From NCBI GenBank assembly GCA_028703735.1, contig JAQVMI010000110.1, positions 1 to 6,443 on the forward strand: a stretch of DNA of 6,443 nt, read 5' to 3'. Shown piece by piece: positions 6,424 to 6,443 of this stretch. Position numbers and translations under genes: made by a program. Numbering within the stretch: the first letter of the stretch is position 1; the number at the start of each line of letters is the position of its first letter. Under the pieces are notes generated by a model. It saw only the letters and a list, made by a program, of their open reading frames with translations, ran no database searches and was not told the DNA's origin. This DNA comes from Candidatus Cloacimonadota bacterium (GTDB lineage: Bacteria > Cloacimonadota > Cloacimonadia > Cloacimonadales > Cloacimonadaceae).

Positions 6424-6443
6424 ATGCATAAAACGCTTGCTTC
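6424..6443 (+). CDS. Start of a further gene, cut by the right window edge
   Basis: An ATG 16 bases after the PorV/PorQ-like stop opens a frame reading MHKTLAS before the window ends. The only nearby purine-rich sequence is AAAGAG (6412-6417), 6 bases upstream, a modest ribosome binding site. The tight spacing suggests it belongs to the same operon. Seven residues are too few to identify a family or even to confirm that it is a gene. Confidence 0.4.

Noticed and set aside
6424..6443. The frame beginning MHKTLAS as a cmk (cytidylate kinase) gene, since porQ and cmk are often neighbours in Bacteroidetes
   Set aside because: Only seven residues are visible, without the P-loop. The idea rests on remembered gene order alone, so no function is assigned.

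Overview
The window looks like ordinary chromosome from a Gram-negative bacterium of the FCB superphylum. Three signs support this. A secreted M6-family protein ends in a Por-type (type IX secretion, T9SS) C-terminal sorting domain. A PorV/PorQ-family outer-membrane protein follows it directly. The DNA is moderately AT-rich with clear AAGGA-like ribosome binding sites. Candidatus Cloacimonadota is my best guess for the phylum, but this is inference from overall gene character. No mobile element, CRISPR array, tRNA or rRNA was seen.

Layout. (1) 1-1170, minus strand: a flavoprotein of the HI0933/YhiN (BaiN/RdsA) family, cut by the left window edge just before its C-terminus. (2) 1171-1383: a divergent intergenic region with weak promoter candidates and an 8-bp inverted repeat. 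(3) 1384-2169, plus strand: efp (elongation factor P) and, 18 bases later, a 68-residue basic four-cysteine protein. A strong extended hairpin terminator closes this unit at 2202-2247. (4) A promoter candidate begins within two bases of the terminator T-tract and reads into a 1047-residue secreted M6 metalloprotease-like protein (2347-5490). A PorV/PorQ-like protein (5502-6407) is translationally coupled to it. (5) A further reading frame begins at 6424 and runs off the right edge.

How the genes fit together. The efp unit is translational housekeeping plus an uncharacterised small protein. The M6/PorV-like pair looks like an envelope module: an exported, multidomain T9SS-type cargo beside a member of the family that contains T9SS shuttle/anchoring proteins. 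The most interesting point is that the M6 domain keeps its fold signatures but has lost the catalytic glutamate (HQFGH instead of HExxH) and carries Thr at the usual third zinc-ligand position. It is therefore probably a pseudopeptidase. EF-P also carries a PGKGP modification loop, a form linked in actinobacteria to activity without lysine modification.
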